A stretch of DNA of 64,000 nucleotides from Candidatus Alistipes stercoravium (GCA_019119615.1 DWWQ01000035.1:1-64000), one strand, 5' to 3'; shown: positions 1 to 7,651, counted from the stretch's first letter. Numbers and translations are program-made. Notes: generated by a model from the sequence alone, not told the origin.

Positions 1-25
1 ATATGACCATGCGGTCATATTTTTG
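1..25. terminator. Palindromic hairpin, probable terminator at the window edge
   Basis: ATATGACC, a 4-nt ATGC centre and GGTCATAT form a perfect inverted repeat followed by a T run on the plus strand. It would end a plus-strand transcript entering from the left. The half-site ATGACCAT recurs in the upstream region of the TetR gene, so an operator role is an alternative. Confidence 0.5.
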
Positions 26-59
26 CTTCAAATCGTGAAAAAAACGGCTGAAAGCCTGC

Positions 60-674
60 TCAGCGCTTCAGCAGCCCATATATATAGAGGAAACGCTTTC
101 GGAGAATCGCGACATCGAGGCCGTCGGAGAAGGACATTTGATAGGCCAGTCCGATAAAAACCTGCCGGAACAGAGCGGCGGCTTCCAGTATGTCGGTGTC
201 TTGGCGCAGTTCGCCGCGCTTGACCCCCCCCCGAATGGTGTCGCACCAGAGCTGATACTCCTTTTCCATCCATTCGTGGAGCTTGCGCTTGCCGTCGGGA
301 TAGTAAAAAAGCACCTGCTGGAAGAGGTGAAAGTAACCGGCATTGGCCAACTCTCCGGGCATCTTCTCCCGCTGGACATTGCCCAGCCGCACGATCTCGG
401 CCATGGTATGTTCCACACCCTCGACGTATTTGTCGATGAAATCGCGCAGCGACCCGTCCGAAGGTGCAAATTTGTTTTCAGGATCCTGGAGATGGAAGAG
501 ATAGCGGTCGGCCACGGCGATGAACAGATCGAGTTTCGAGGGATAATAATTGAAGATCCCGGTTTTGGTCAGCCCGACGCTGTGGGCGATCATTTGCAGG
601 CTGACGCCCTCGTAATTCATCGACATGAAGAGCTGCAGGGCATTTTGCAGAATCTCTTCCCGATTGGTTTTCAT
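60..674 (-). CDS. TetR/AcrR-family transcriptional regulator
   Basis: 204-residue regulator with a TetR layout. Residues about 5-50 form the helix-turn-helix (REEILQNALQLF, then MIAHSVGLTKTGIFNYYPSK, the recognition-helix region), followed by an all-helical ligand-binding half. Such proteins repress nearby genes until a small ligand binds. An ATG preceded by a good -7 element (696-703) fixes the start. The coding strand carries nine consecutive G at 224-232 (codons for Arg-Gly-Gly-Val, near residue 148); gain or loss of one G would scramble the C-terminal quarter. The decarboxylase/cupin and flavodoxin genes transcribed away from it are candidate targets. Family is clear; ligand and regulon are unknown. 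Confidence 0.88.
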   Translation of the reverse strand: MKTNREEILQNALQLFMSMNYEGVSLQMIAHSVGLTKTGIFNYYPSKLDLFIAVADRYLFHLQDPENKFAPSDGSLRDFIDKYVEGVEHTMAEIVRLGNVQREKMPGELANAGYFHLFQQVLFYYPDGKRKLHEWMEKEYQLWCDTIRGGVKRGELRQDTDILEAAALFRQVFIGLAYQMSFSDGLDVAILRKRFLYIYGLLKR

Positions 675-695
675 GACTTAAATATATTTACTTTT

Positions 696-729
696 CAAAG
701 ATACGATCATTATTCGGGAAAATGGTCAT
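696..729 (-). promoter_or_regulatory. tetR promoter with overlapping inverted-repeat operator candidate
   Basis: On the minus strand TATCTTTG (703-696) is a -7 element about 22 nt before the TetR ATG. Immediately upstream, between the -7 and -33 positions, lies an imperfect inverted repeat: ATGACCATT (729-721) and AATGATCGT (711-703), 7 of 9 positions complementary with a 9-nt spacer. This position suits autorepression. Operator function is inferred. Confidence 0.5.
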
Positions 730-1202
730 GTTTTTCCATTGAATGTTGCTTCTTTTTGCAATGCCGGTGATTTCCTGATCCCAATGCCCCTTTTTATTTT
801 ATGAAGTCTTGCGATACGGTTGTACGTTCTGTGATTTTTTCGTCTTTTCCTCCTGTCGCCTCAGACCGCCTCTGGCGGTGCGGTTTGTTTGCGCAAAATT
901 CATTGATTGCTGCATAATATATTGATAATCAATATAGATAAATTTCTTCAACGAGGAGGAATATTAAGCCTGTTTCGGAGGCAAATGCTTCAGAATACGC
1001 CTGTTGAAAATTTACAAGAGCGACCCTCGGGTCGCTCTTTTTGTACTTTTTGTGGTGGTTAGAGCATATGAACTTCCCAATAAATGACCGGACTCGCCCG
1101 TTTCATCCTGCAGAATAACACAGAACAGCCTCCGCAGGTCAAAATCCCGAATCCGGGTAGAAACATCCGTAAATCGTATACAAAAATCCGGACGGAAACA
1201 GA
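730..1202. other. Long intergenic region between tetR and the decarboxylase/cupin gene
   Basis: No convincing protein gene. It holds an AT-rich 19-bp palindrome at 918-936 (TATATTGAT, A, ATCAATATA) and an intrinsic terminator at 1016-1042 with no gene in front of it. A weak -7-like TAAATTTC lies near 938-945. A short untranslated transcript of about 80-100 nt ending at that terminator would fit. A 25-codon ORF starting at 984 runs through the hairpin and is unlikely to be translated. Confidence 0.45.
1016..1042 (+). terminator. Intrinsic terminator without an obvious upstream gene
   Basis: Stem AAGAGCGACC / GGTCGCTCTT with a small loop, followed by T residues on the plus strand. It lies upstream of the promoter of the next gene, so it ends a different transcript, possibly a small RNA. 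Confidence 0.7.
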
Positions 1203-1210
1203 TACTTTTG
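1203..1210 (+). promoter_or_regulatory. -7 element for the decarboxylase/cupin gene
   Basis: TACTTTTG matches TAnnTTTG. It is 38 nt before the ATG at 1249 and downstream of the earlier in-frame ATG at 1084, which rules that earlier start out. Confidence 0.6.
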
Positions 1211-1248
1211 TATCAGAGAAACTGAATGTACCCGAAAACCGAATCAAC

Positions 1249-2073
1249 ATGAAATCAAAACTGATCCTTGCACTTGTCGCATTGGCAATAAACAGTACAA
1301 CCATCATGGCACAGGAAAAAATCAAACAAACGGCTGGACGCGACCAGCTCGGGAAGTTCGCCCCGAAATTCGCGGAACTCAACGACGACATCCTCTTCGG
1401 CGAGGTGTGGAGCCGCACCGACCGGCTCGGGCTACGCGACCGCAGTCTGATAACGATCACCTCGCTCATCAGCCAGGGAATCACCGACTCGTCGCTGGTC
1501 TATCACCTGCAGACAGCCCGCCAGAACGGCATCACCCGCACGGAGATCGCAGAAATAATCACCCACATCGGTTTTTATGCAGGCTGGCCCAAAGCCTGGG
1601 CCGCCTTCAACCTCGCCAAGGGCGTGTGGGCGGAAGATACGGAGGGTGAAGATGCCCGGGCCGCATTCCAGCGTCAGATGATCTTCCCGATCGGCGAGCC
1701 CAACGCGGCCTATGCACAATACTTCATCGGCAACAGCTATCTCGCACCGATCTCAAACGAGCAGGTGAAGATCTCGAACGTTACGTTCGAGCCGCGCTGT
1801 CGCAACAACTGGCACATCCATCACGCCACGCAGGGCGGCGGGCAGATGCTCGTCGGAGTGGCCGGTCGCGGATGGTATCAGGAAGAGGGGAAACCGGCCG
1901 TGGAGATCCTGCCCGGAACGGTGATCCACATCCCTGCCGGCGTGAAACACTGGCACGGAGCCGCGGCCGACAGCTGGTTCGCCCACCTGGCCTTCGAAGT
2001 GCCGGGCGAGGAGTGCTCGAACGAATGGCTCGAACCCGTAACGGACGAAGCCTATGACAATCTTCAAAAATAA
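1249..2073 (+). CDS. Secreted carboxymuconolactone decarboxylase-like protein with C-terminal cupin
   Basis: 274 residues. A signal peptide (MKSKLILALVALAI..., cleavage near MAQ) exports it. Residues about 30-135 resemble the carboxymuconolactone decarboxylase/AhpD fold (DRSLITITSLISQG, HLQTARQNGITRTEIAEIITHI). Residues about 170-260 are a cupin barrel with the metal-ligand pattern NNWHIHHATQGGGQ and later HIPAGVKHWHGA. The AhpD-like part lacks an obvious CxxC, so peroxidase activity is doubtful. The start at 1249 is chosen because the promoter and signal peptide agree on it. The flavodoxin gene follows 11 bp later, so the two are cotranscribed. Substrate is unknown; a quinone or aromatic-related redox role is inferred from the neighbours. 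Confidence 0.8.
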   Translation: MKSKLILALVALAINSTTIMAQEKIKQTAGRDQLGKFAPKFAELNDDILFGEVWSRTDRLGLRDRSLITITSLISQGITDSSLVYHLQTARQNGITRTEIAEIITHIGFYAGWPKAWAAFNLAKGVWAEDTEGEDARAAFQRQMIFPIGEPNAAYAQYFIGNSYLAPISNEQVKISNVTFEPRCRNNWHIHHATQGGGQMLVGVAGRGWYQEEGKPAVEILPGTVIHIPAGVKHWHGAAADSWFAHLAFEVPGEECSNEWLEPVTDEAYDNLQK

Positions 2074-2084
2074 AACGGATATCC

Positions 2085-2654
2085 ATGCTTAAAATCCTAT
2101 TGACAGGGTTGTCGGTCTTCGGCATGGCGACCGCAACCTGCGCACAACAGAAACAAACCATGAACGACATGCAATCGAATTCCAAAATCCTTGTCGCCTA
2201 TTTTTCGGCGACCGGCACGACGGCCCGTGTCGCAGAGACGCTGGCAACGGTTACGGGCGGGGAGCTATACGCCATTGTCCCTGCCGAGCCGTACACAAGC
2301 GCCGACCTCGACTGGCACGACGCACAGTCGCGCAGTTCGGTGGAGATGAACGATCCGGAATCCCGGCCCGGGATCAAGGGTACGGTAAAGAATCCCGCCG
2401 CATACGACGTGATCTTCATCGGCTATCCCATCTGGTGGGACCTTGCCCCGAGGATAATCAACACCTTTATCGAAAGCCATGATCTGAAAGGCAAGACGGT
2501 GATCCCGTTCGCCACATCGGGCAGCAGCAGCATCACCCACAGCGCAACAACGCTGAAAAGGGACTACCCCGCCCTGCAGTGGAAGGAGGGGCGGCTGCTC
2601 AACCGGGCCAGCGAGCAAACCATACGGGAGTGGATCGGCAAACTGGGGATTTGA
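2085..2654 (+). CDS. Flavodoxin-family protein with N-terminal signal sequence
   Basis: 189 residues. The first 20 or so (MLKILLTGLSVFGMATATCAQ) look like an export signal. The flavodoxin core follows: ILVAYFSATGTTARVAE matches the FMN phosphate-binding loop, and IFIGYPIWWDLAPRIINTFIE matches the conserved second strand-helix of the long-chain flavodoxin-like family that includes extracytoplasmic members in Bacteroidota. It probably carries electrons or reduces small quinone-like compounds using FMN. It is the second gene of the unit starting at 1249 and is followed by a strong palindromic terminator. The physiological partner is unknown. Confidence 0.82.
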   Translation: MLKILLTGLSVFGMATATCAQQKQTMNDMQSNSKILVAYFSATGTTARVAETLATVTGGELYAIVPAEPYTSADLDWHDAQSRSSVEMNDPESRPGIKGTVKNPAAYDVIFIGYPIWWDLAPRIINTFIESHDLKGKTVIPFATSGSSSITHSATTLKRDYPALQWKEGRLLNRASEQTIREWIGKLGI

Positions 2655-2686
2655 CCGCGCCGGGCAACTTCCCGGTAGCGCCTCCT

Positions 2687-2728
2687 GAAAGAAACGAGAG
2701 CGACCTGCAGGTCGCTCTCGTTTCTTTC
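2687..2728. terminator. Bidirectional terminator, 42-nt perfect palindrome
   Basis: Each arm is GAAAGAAACGAGAGCGACC plus TG of the central CTGCAG, so the whole 42 nt is self-complementary. It sits between the convergent flavodoxin and cobalamin adenosyltransferase genes and has A runs on one side and T runs on the other, so it can end transcripts from both. Confidence 0.85.
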
Positions 2729-2769
2729 GGTATCTGCGGACAGGCCGGATACGTCCGGATCGGGCGCGG

Positions 2770-3324
2770 TCAAGGGATCCAGAGCGTCTCCTGCACGCCG
2801 TAGAACGAGGTCAGCAGGCGGCCCAGCACATAGAAATAGTCCGAGAGACGGTTCAGCCAGGCGAGCGTCGCGGGATCGACACCGTACTGCGCATCGGCAC
2901 GCAGCGCCGAACGCTCGGCACGCCGGCAGACCGTGCGGCAGACATGGCACAGCGAAACGGCCGTATGCCCTCCGGGAATGGTGAACTTGTCGATGGGCGG
3001 AACCTCGGCCTGCATGGCGTCGATGCGCGTCTCGAGCCACGAAACGGCATCTTCGGGCAGCGGCGGCACCTGTTTGCGGCCCGTCGGATCGGCGGCCAGC
3101 AGCGCTTCGACGGTCATCATGCGCGACAGGACACGGTTCAGATCCTCCACGGCCCCCGCGGGAGCCGTGGCCGCTTCGCGAAGCCGGTCCGCAAGCAACG
3201 CAACGAAGGCCGAAAGCTCGTCCACGGTACCGTAGGCCTCGACACGCGCGTCGGTTTTCGAAACCCGTTCGCCGCCGATCAGCGAGGTCGTGCCCCGGTC
3301 GCCGGTTTTGGTATAGACTTTCAT
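2770..3324 (-). CDS. Cob(I)yrinic acid a,c-diamide adenosyltransferase, PduO type
   Basis: 184 residues, the usual length of a PduO-type ATP:cob(I)alamin adenosyltransferase. The N-terminal KVYTKTGDRGTTSLIGG is the family's ATP-binding signature. Later parts match the helical bundle (EAYGTVDELSAFVALL; IPGGHTAVSLCHVCRTVCRRAER; LNRLSDYFYVLGR). It transfers the adenosyl group of ATP to cobalt, making the coenzyme form of B12. Its start overlaps the stop of the upstream gene by 4 nt (ATGA), so translation is coupled. The window also contains a B12 riboswitch, so adenosylcobalamin matters physiologically here. Confidence 0.93.
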   Translation of the reverse strand: MKVYTKTGDRGTTSLIGGERVSKTDARVEAYGTVDELSAFVALLADRLREAATAPAGAVEDLNRVLSRMMTVEALLAADPTGRKQVPPLPEDAVSWLETRIDAMQAEVPPIDKFTIPGGHTAVSLCHVCRTVCRRAERSALRADAQYGVDPATLAWLNRLSDYFYVLGRLLTSFYGVQETLWIP

Positions 3325-3833
3325 AGGCGGAAATGTTGTTTAGGCAGGTAATTGTTGAAAAAGAGCAGGTAGCCCCGGTTATCCACGGTCGTCGAACGAT
3401 GCGCGGCGATCAGCTGCCGGCACAGCGTCTGCCGATCGCGGTCCGCATAGGGCGAGAGCAGCGCGACGGTATGTCCTGCGGCAGCCGCGGCGGCGATAAG
3501 CCGCGCCGTAGCCCCCAAATCCAGGTCGCAGGTGGCGATGCACAGATCGGCATCCGCACGATCCATGCCGAAAGTCGCATAGCCGCAATGGATCGCCAGG
3601 TTCTGCAGCTGGACAGCCCGCCGCGGCTCGACACCCCACGCAAGAAGCGCCTCGTACAGCCGGCGGTCGCCCGCAAGCAGCTCACGGCGCATGAAAACAT
3701 GGCGCACCAGATCATAGACGAAGGGCGAATGGACCCCGTGCCCCCGGAAATAGCGCGCCCGCGGGAGGCGTGAGCGCAACTCCGCAACCCGTCCCGAAAG
3801 GCGCATGTGCAGCCGATGTCCGTGCCAGTCCAT
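3321..3833 (-). CDS. Class I methyltransferase-like protein, short form
   Basis: 170 residues. The N-terminal RYFRGHGVHSPFVYDLVRHVF is the signature of a Bacteroidota family annotated as SAM-dependent methyltransferases, usually nearer 230-260 residues. The middle here is shortened and I see no clear glycine-rich SAM loop, so activity is uncertain and it may be degenerate. It begins 2 bp after the BaiN-like gene and overlaps the adenosyltransferase gene by 4 nt, so it is embedded in a tight three-gene operon. Substrate unknown. Confidence 0.6.
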   Translation of the reverse strand: MDWHGHRLHMRLSGRVAELRSRLPRARYFRGHGVHSPFVYDLVRHVFMRRELLAGDRRLYEALLAWGVEPRRAVQLQNLAIHCGYATFGMDRADADLCIATCDLDLGATARLIAAAAAAGHTVALLSPYADRDRQTLCRQLIAAHRSTTVDNRGYLLFFNNYLPKQHFRL

Positions 3834-3835
3834 AA

Positions 3836-5110
3836 TCAGCGCGATTTCATCTCTCCGGCCAGATGGCCCGTGGAGAAGGCGATCTGAAGGTTGTAGCCTC
3901 CGGTATTGGCGTCCAGGTCGAGCACCTCGCCGGCAAAATAGAGCCCCCGCACCTTCAACGACTCCAAGGTCTCGGGATTCACCTCCGAGCAGCGGACGCC
4001 GCCGGCCGTCGTAACGGCATATTCGAACGGCGCGTAGTCCGTAATGGGGAAGGTCAGCCCCTTGAGCGTGCGGATCAGGCGCGTGATCTCCGCCTCGGTG
4101 AGTTTCGAGACGTAGGTTTTGGAGTGGATGTCCAACTCCTGGGCCAGCGGAAGCACCATGGGGCGCGGGACGAGCTTGCGCAGCAGTTCGGCGAAGAACT
4201 CCGTGGGGGCCAGTTCGGCCAGCTCGCGCGAGATGCGCTCGCGGAGCACCTCCTCGGTGAGGGCCGGCTTCAGATCGACGACCAGTTTCACGCGGCGACC
4301 GTCGATGAGCGCATCGACGGCATCACGGCTCATGCGCAACGCCACGGCACCCTCGATACCCCGTTCGGAGAAGCCCAGCTCGCCGAACTCCTCGCGGACC
4401 GCCTCGTCGTCGATCCACAGCGTCGCGCGGACATTGCGCAGCAGCAGCCGGTTGAGCTGCCGCACACGCGGATGCGGCGAGACGAGCGGCGTGAGCGACG
4501 GCCGCAGCGGCTCGATCGTATGGCCCAGGTCGGCGGCAAAGGCGTAGCCGTCGCCCGTGGAGCCCGTAGCGGGATAGGAGACGCCGCCCGTGGCAAGGAT
4601 GACGCGCGGGGCCTCCTCCTTGCGTTCGAAACCCCGTTTGTTGATGTATTTCACGCCGAAGACCCGGTCGCCTAGGGTCAGGACGCCCGTAACGCGCGTA
4701 TCGTAAAGAATCTTGACGCCGTTCTCGACGCAGTAGTCCAGCAGGGCGTTGGCAATGTCCCACGCCTTGCCGCTGCGGGGAAAGACCCGCTCGCCGCGCT
4801 CGATGTCGAGTTTCACGCCCTGACGCTCGAAGAAGCGGATCGTCGCCCGGTTGTCGAACGACGCGAATGCCGGGGCCAGAAACTCCGCATTCGTGCGCAC
4901 CTGCGAAGCAAACTCCTCCGCAGGCCGCGCATTGGTTACGTTGCAGCGCCCCTTGCCCGTAATGCGGACCTTGCGGCCCGATTTCTCCATCTTTTCGAGG
5001 AGCAGCACGCGCCTGCCGCTGCGTGCCGCCGTTCCCGCGGCCATCAGGCCCGCGGCGCCCGCGCCGACGACAATGACGTCGTAGGGGCGGATCTCTTCCA
5101 TCTGTTCCAT
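3836..5110 (-). CDS. NAD(P)/FAD-dependent oxidoreductase, HI0933/YhiN (BaiN-like) family
   Basis: 424 residues from the ATG at 5110. The N-terminal DVIVVGAGAAGLMAAGTAA is the FAD-binding Rossmann motif, followed by GKGRCNVTNA, typical of the HI0933 family. The C-terminal LYFAGEVLDLDANTGGYNLQ is the second FAD contact and family signature. The family includes BaiN, implicated in bile-acid dehydroxylation, but most members are uncharacterised flavoproteins. A longer reading frame extends to 5248, but a perfect -7 element (5126-5119) lies inside that extension, so the transcript starts at about 5112. ATG at 5110 would then be nearly leaderless; ATG at 5101 is the alternative. It heads the operon with the next two genes. 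Confidence 0.88.
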   Translation of the reverse strand: MEQMEEIRPYDVIVVGAGAAGLMAAGTAARSGRRVLLLEKMEKSGRKVRITGKGRCNVTNARPAEEFASQVRTNAEFLAPAFASFDNRATIRFFERQGVKLDIERGERVFPRSGKAWDIANALLDYCVENGVKILYDTRVTGVLTLGDRVFGVKYINKRGFERKEEAPRVILATGGVSYPATGSTGDGYAFAADLGHTIEPLRPSLTPLVSPHPRVRQLNRLLLRNVRATLWIDDEAVREEFGELGFSERGIEGAVALRMSRDAVDALIDGRRVKLVVDLKPALTEEVLRERISRELAELAPTEFFAELLRKLVPRPMVLPLAQELDIHSKTYVSKLTEAEITRLIRTLKGLTFPITDYAPFEYAVTTAGGVRCSEVNPETLESLKVRGLYFAGEVLDLDANTGGYNLQIAFSTGHLAGEMKSR

Positions 5111-5118
5111 ATTGGTGC

Positions 5119-5126
5119 AAAGATAG
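5119..5126 (-). promoter_or_regulatory. -7 element of the BaiN-like operon
   Basis: TATCTTTG on the minus strand, 8 nt before the ATG at 5110. It sets the start-codon choice and implies a very short or absent 5' leader. Confidence 0.65.
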
Positions 5127-5260
5127 CCATTTCTCGCCGAAATCGACTGCCTGCCGCCCCATTTCGGGAAAAATTCACTCATCGAAGAGACTTTGCAGTC
5201 AAATATTTGCAGATTCGACATTTTTTCACTATATTGCAACGACATCAAAAATCAACCGCC

Positions 5261-5521
5261 ATGGGACTCAAAAAAAGAATAGACCGCGTGGATGCGGCCC
5301 TTCGGGAAGCAGACTGGAAGTTGTTCGCAGTTCCCTTTGCCTTCTTTTTCACCATGCTCGCGATCACGGACACCGAGCTCGGGCTCGAAGCTCTCTTTCT
5401 GAAATCCTTCCGCGCAGCGGCATGGCTGTTCATCACAATCGGATGGCTGAGAGTTATTTACCACATCTATCTGAAAACCACATCGTACTTCCGCAAACGC
5501 CGCGAGGCGAAGAGCGTCTGA
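5261..5521 (+). CDS. Small two-helix membrane protein, unknown function
   Basis: 86 residues. A charged N-terminus (MGLKKRIDRVDAALREADWK) is followed by two hydrophobic stretches, about 24-42 (AVPFAFFFTMLAI) and 53-70 (AAWLFITIGWLRVIY), and a basic C-tail. No domain recognised. An upstream in-frame ATG at 5207 lies within sequence that looks like promoter region. It stands alone, transcribed away from the BaiN operon and followed by its own terminator. Confidence 0.6.
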   Translation: MGLKKRIDRVDAALREADWKLFAVPFAFFFTMLAITDTELGLEALFLKSFRAAAWLFITIGWLRVIYHIYLKTTSYFRKRREAKSV

Positions 5522-5547
5522 CCGTTCTTCATTCCCGGAACTTCATA

Positions 5548-5585
5548 GCGGACGGCCGTTTCGAACGGCTGTCCGCATTTTTTTA
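5548..5585 (+). terminator. Intrinsic terminator after the small membrane protein
   Basis: GCGGACGGCCGTT and AACGGCTGTCCGC form a stem-loop followed by seven T. Confidence 0.8.
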
Positions 5586-5709
5586 CTGGCCGGTACGGAG
5601 CTGCAGAGCGGTCGGGCTACCTGCGGTCCGGGGCGGCGCATCCGCGGGAGCAGCCGAAAATTCCACGCCGAATTTGCCCCGAAGATTTGATTTTCACGAC
5701 GCCATGCAC

Positions 5710-5717
5710 TATCTTTG
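5710..5717 (+). promoter_or_regulatory. -7 element of the nusB transcription unit
   Basis: TATCTTTG, 24 nt before the nusB ATG. Confidence 0.6.
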
Positions 5718-5741
5718 CCCCGCAAAATCGTTCTATAAGAT

Positions 5742-6677
5742 ATGTTGAGCAGAAGATTACTCCGCATCAAGGTCATCAAGGCGCTGTTCGCCCACATCAA
5801 GTCGGGAGCCGACAACATGATCGCCTCGGAAAAAACGCTCATGGCGTCCGTAGACAAGGCCTACGACCTCTATTTCCAGATGCTGACGCTCCCCGTGGAG
5901 ATCGTCCGTTACGCCGAGCAGCGTCAGGAGCTGGCCAAGCAGAAGAAACTGCCGACATTCGAAGACCTCCACCCCAACACCAAGTTCGTCGATAACTCGA
6001 TCATCCGCATCATCGCCAACAGCGATGCCGTGAACGACCATGTCGCCGCGCGCAAACTCGGATGGGGGCAGTATCCCGATCTGATCCGCACGATCTACAT
6101 GCAGCTCGTGGAAAGCGACTACTACAAGGAGTACATGCAGCGCGAGGAGCGTTCGCTCGACGAGGACCGCAGCCTGCTCGATGCATTCTTCCGGTCGATG
6201 CAGGAGTGCGAGGCGCTCGACGACGTCCTCGAGGAGATATCTATCCTCTGGAACGACGACCTGCCCTACATCATCATGATGATCCTCCGCACGCTGGAGA
6301 ACCTGCGTCCCACGCATACCGACCTGAAGGTCCCCGCGAAGTTCAAGAGCGGCGAAGACCCCGAATTCGTCAAGACGCTCTTCGAGAAGACGCTCGTGAA
6401 CTATGCCTCCTACCAGGACTACATCGAGCGCTACACGGCGAACTGGGATGTCGAGCGCATCGTATTCATGGACAACCTGATCCTCGCCACGGCAATGGCC
6501 GAGTTCATCAACTTCCCCTCGATTCCCGTGAAGGTTACGCTCGACGAGTGGATCGAAATCTCGAAATACTACTCCACGCCAGGCAGCAGCACCTTCATCA
6601 ACGGCGTGCTGGACAAGATCGTCGAGTCGCTCACCGAAGAGGGACGCATCAGGAAGGCCGGCCGAGGATTGATATGA
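5742..6677 (+). CDS. nusB: Transcription antitermination factor NusB, long Bacteroidota form
   Basis: 311 residues, about twice the length of E. coli NusB. The N-terminal RRLLRIKVIKALFAH is the usual beginning of Bacteroidota NusB. The C-terminal third holds the conserved NusB core (LVNYASYQDYIERYTANWDVERIVFMDNLILATAMAEF, then VTLDEWIEISKYYSTPGSSTFINGVLDKIVESL). NusB with NusE binds boxA RNA and promotes antitermination and processing of rRNA. It is the first gene of a unit with the DUF1573 lipoprotein, overlapping it by 4 nt. Confidence 0.93.
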   Translation: MLSRRLLRIKVIKALFAHIKSGADNMIASEKTLMASVDKAYDLYFQMLTLPVEIVRYAEQRQELAKQKKLPTFEDLHPNTKFVDNSIIRIIANSDAVNDHVAARKLGWGQYPDLIRTIYMQLVESDYYKEYMQREERSLDEDRSLLDAFFRSMQECEALDDVLEEISILWNDDLPYIIMMILRTLENLRPTHTDLKVPAKFKSGEDPEFVKTLFEKTLVNYASYQDYIERYTANWDVERIVFMDNLILATAMAEFINFPSIPVKVTLDEWIEISKYYSTPGSSTFINGVLDKIVESLTEEGRIRKAGRGLI

Positions 6678-7120
6678 GCCTCCGCGCAACGGCATACGCA
6701 CTGATGCTCGGCCTGCTCTGCACGGCCTGCGGCGATGCGGCCGGAAAACGGCAGGCGGCGCACTCCGACGAGGCGGCCGGGGGCGCATTCCGGACCATCC
6801 GCATCGGGGAGGAGTTTTTCGACAAGGGTGCTACGGACACCATCCGTTTCGGGCGCATGCATTCGGGCGAGATCGCACAGCTGCAATTCCGTATCGCCAA
6901 CCAGTCCGAACGCCCGACGGCCATCCGTTCCTACGAACGCAACTGCGGCTGCACGACGCTCGAATACGCGCAGGAGCCCTTTGTACCGGGCGCCGCACGG
7001 CAGGTGGCCATCTCGTTCGATTCGAGAGGTACACGGGGCTGGCAACTTAAGACCGTGGAGATCCGTCTGGCCGGCGGCACCAAACCCCTCAAGCTTTTCG
7101 TGGAGGCCGAAGTCGAATAA
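6674..7120 (+). CDS. DUF1573 domain lipoprotein
   Basis: 148 residues. The signal peptide ends in the lipobox LLCTAC, so the mature protein is lipidated on Cys-18 or so. The rest is a DUF1573 Ig-like domain with the signature IANQSERPTAIRSYERNCGCTT and a strand-rich end. DUF1573 proteins are common in Bacteroidota and their function is unknown. It begins on the ATGA that ends nusB, so the two are translationally coupled, an arrangement often seen next to yajC in this phylum. Confidence 0.85.
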   Translation: MSLRATAYALMLGLLCTACGDAAGKRQAAHSDEAAGGAFRTIRIGEEFFDKGATDTIRFGRMHSGEIAQLQFRIANQSERPTAIRSYERNCGCTTLEYAQEPFVPGAARQVAISFDSRGTRGWQLKTVEIRLAGGTKPLKLFVEAEVE

Positions 7121-7227
7121 ACGGGCCGTTTCCTGTTGCGGTCGGGACTTTCCGGGGCCCGAACCCTTCCCGGCATCGTAAAAAAGGTGAGAAAAAACGG
7201 CATCCGGAAAACAAATCGGAAGCATTG

Positions 7228-7258
7228 TTTGTTTTATATCCGAATTGCATTATCTTTG
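7228..7258 (+). promoter_or_regulatory. yajC promoter, full -33/-7 match
   Basis: TTTG at 7228-7231 and TATCTTTG at 7251-7258 with 19 nt between, the spacing typical of the Bacteroidota primary sigma factor. Confidence 0.75.
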
Positions 7259-7300
7259 TCCCGATAAAGCGAACAATCACTTAAAAAACGAATAACCGTT

Positions 7301-7630
7301 ATGATCAATTTCCTTCAGGCAGCCGGCGCCGCCGCACAGCAGCCCCAGCCCGGTTTCATGCAACAGTACAGTTTCATCATTATGATCGCCCTCATGGTGC
7401 TGGTCCTCTGGCTCTTCATGTGGCGTCCCGAGGCCAAGCGCCGCAAGCAGATGCAGGCCTTCCGCGACGGACTGAAGAAGGGCGACAAGATCATCACCGC
7501 CGGCGGTATCTACGGCGTGGTCAAGGAGGTCAAGGAGACTACCCTGCTCATCGAGGTGGACGGCAACGTAACGCTGCGCATCGACAAGAACATGGTCGTG
7601 GCCGACAATACGGACCTGCAGCGCCAGTAA
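7301..7630 (+). CDS. yajC: Preprotein translocase accessory subunit YajC
   Basis: 109 residues. A short N-terminal segment precedes one membrane helix (SFIIMIALMVLVLWLFMWRP), then the YajC cytoplasmic part with RPEAKRRKQMQAFRDGLKKGDKIITAGGIYGVVKEV. YajC associates with SecDF at the Sec translocon. It has its own promoter and is followed by a strong terminator, so it is monocistronic. Confidence 0.93.
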   Translation: MINFLQAAGAAAQQPQPGFMQQYSFIIMIALMVLVLWLFMWRPEAKRRKQMQAFRDGLKKGDKIITAGGIYGVVKEVKETTLLIEVDGNVTLRIDKNMVVADNTDLQRQ

Positions 7631-7651
7631 TCCGCAGCATGCGCGATACGA

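Noticed and set aside
984..1061. A 25-codon ORF overlapping the orphan terminator
   Set aside because: It runs through the hairpin and T run, and its only possible ribosome-binding site is too close to the ATG.
1084..1248. An N-terminal extension of the decarboxylase/cupin protein
   Set aside because: It precedes the -7 element at 1203, and it would bury the signal peptide inside the protein.
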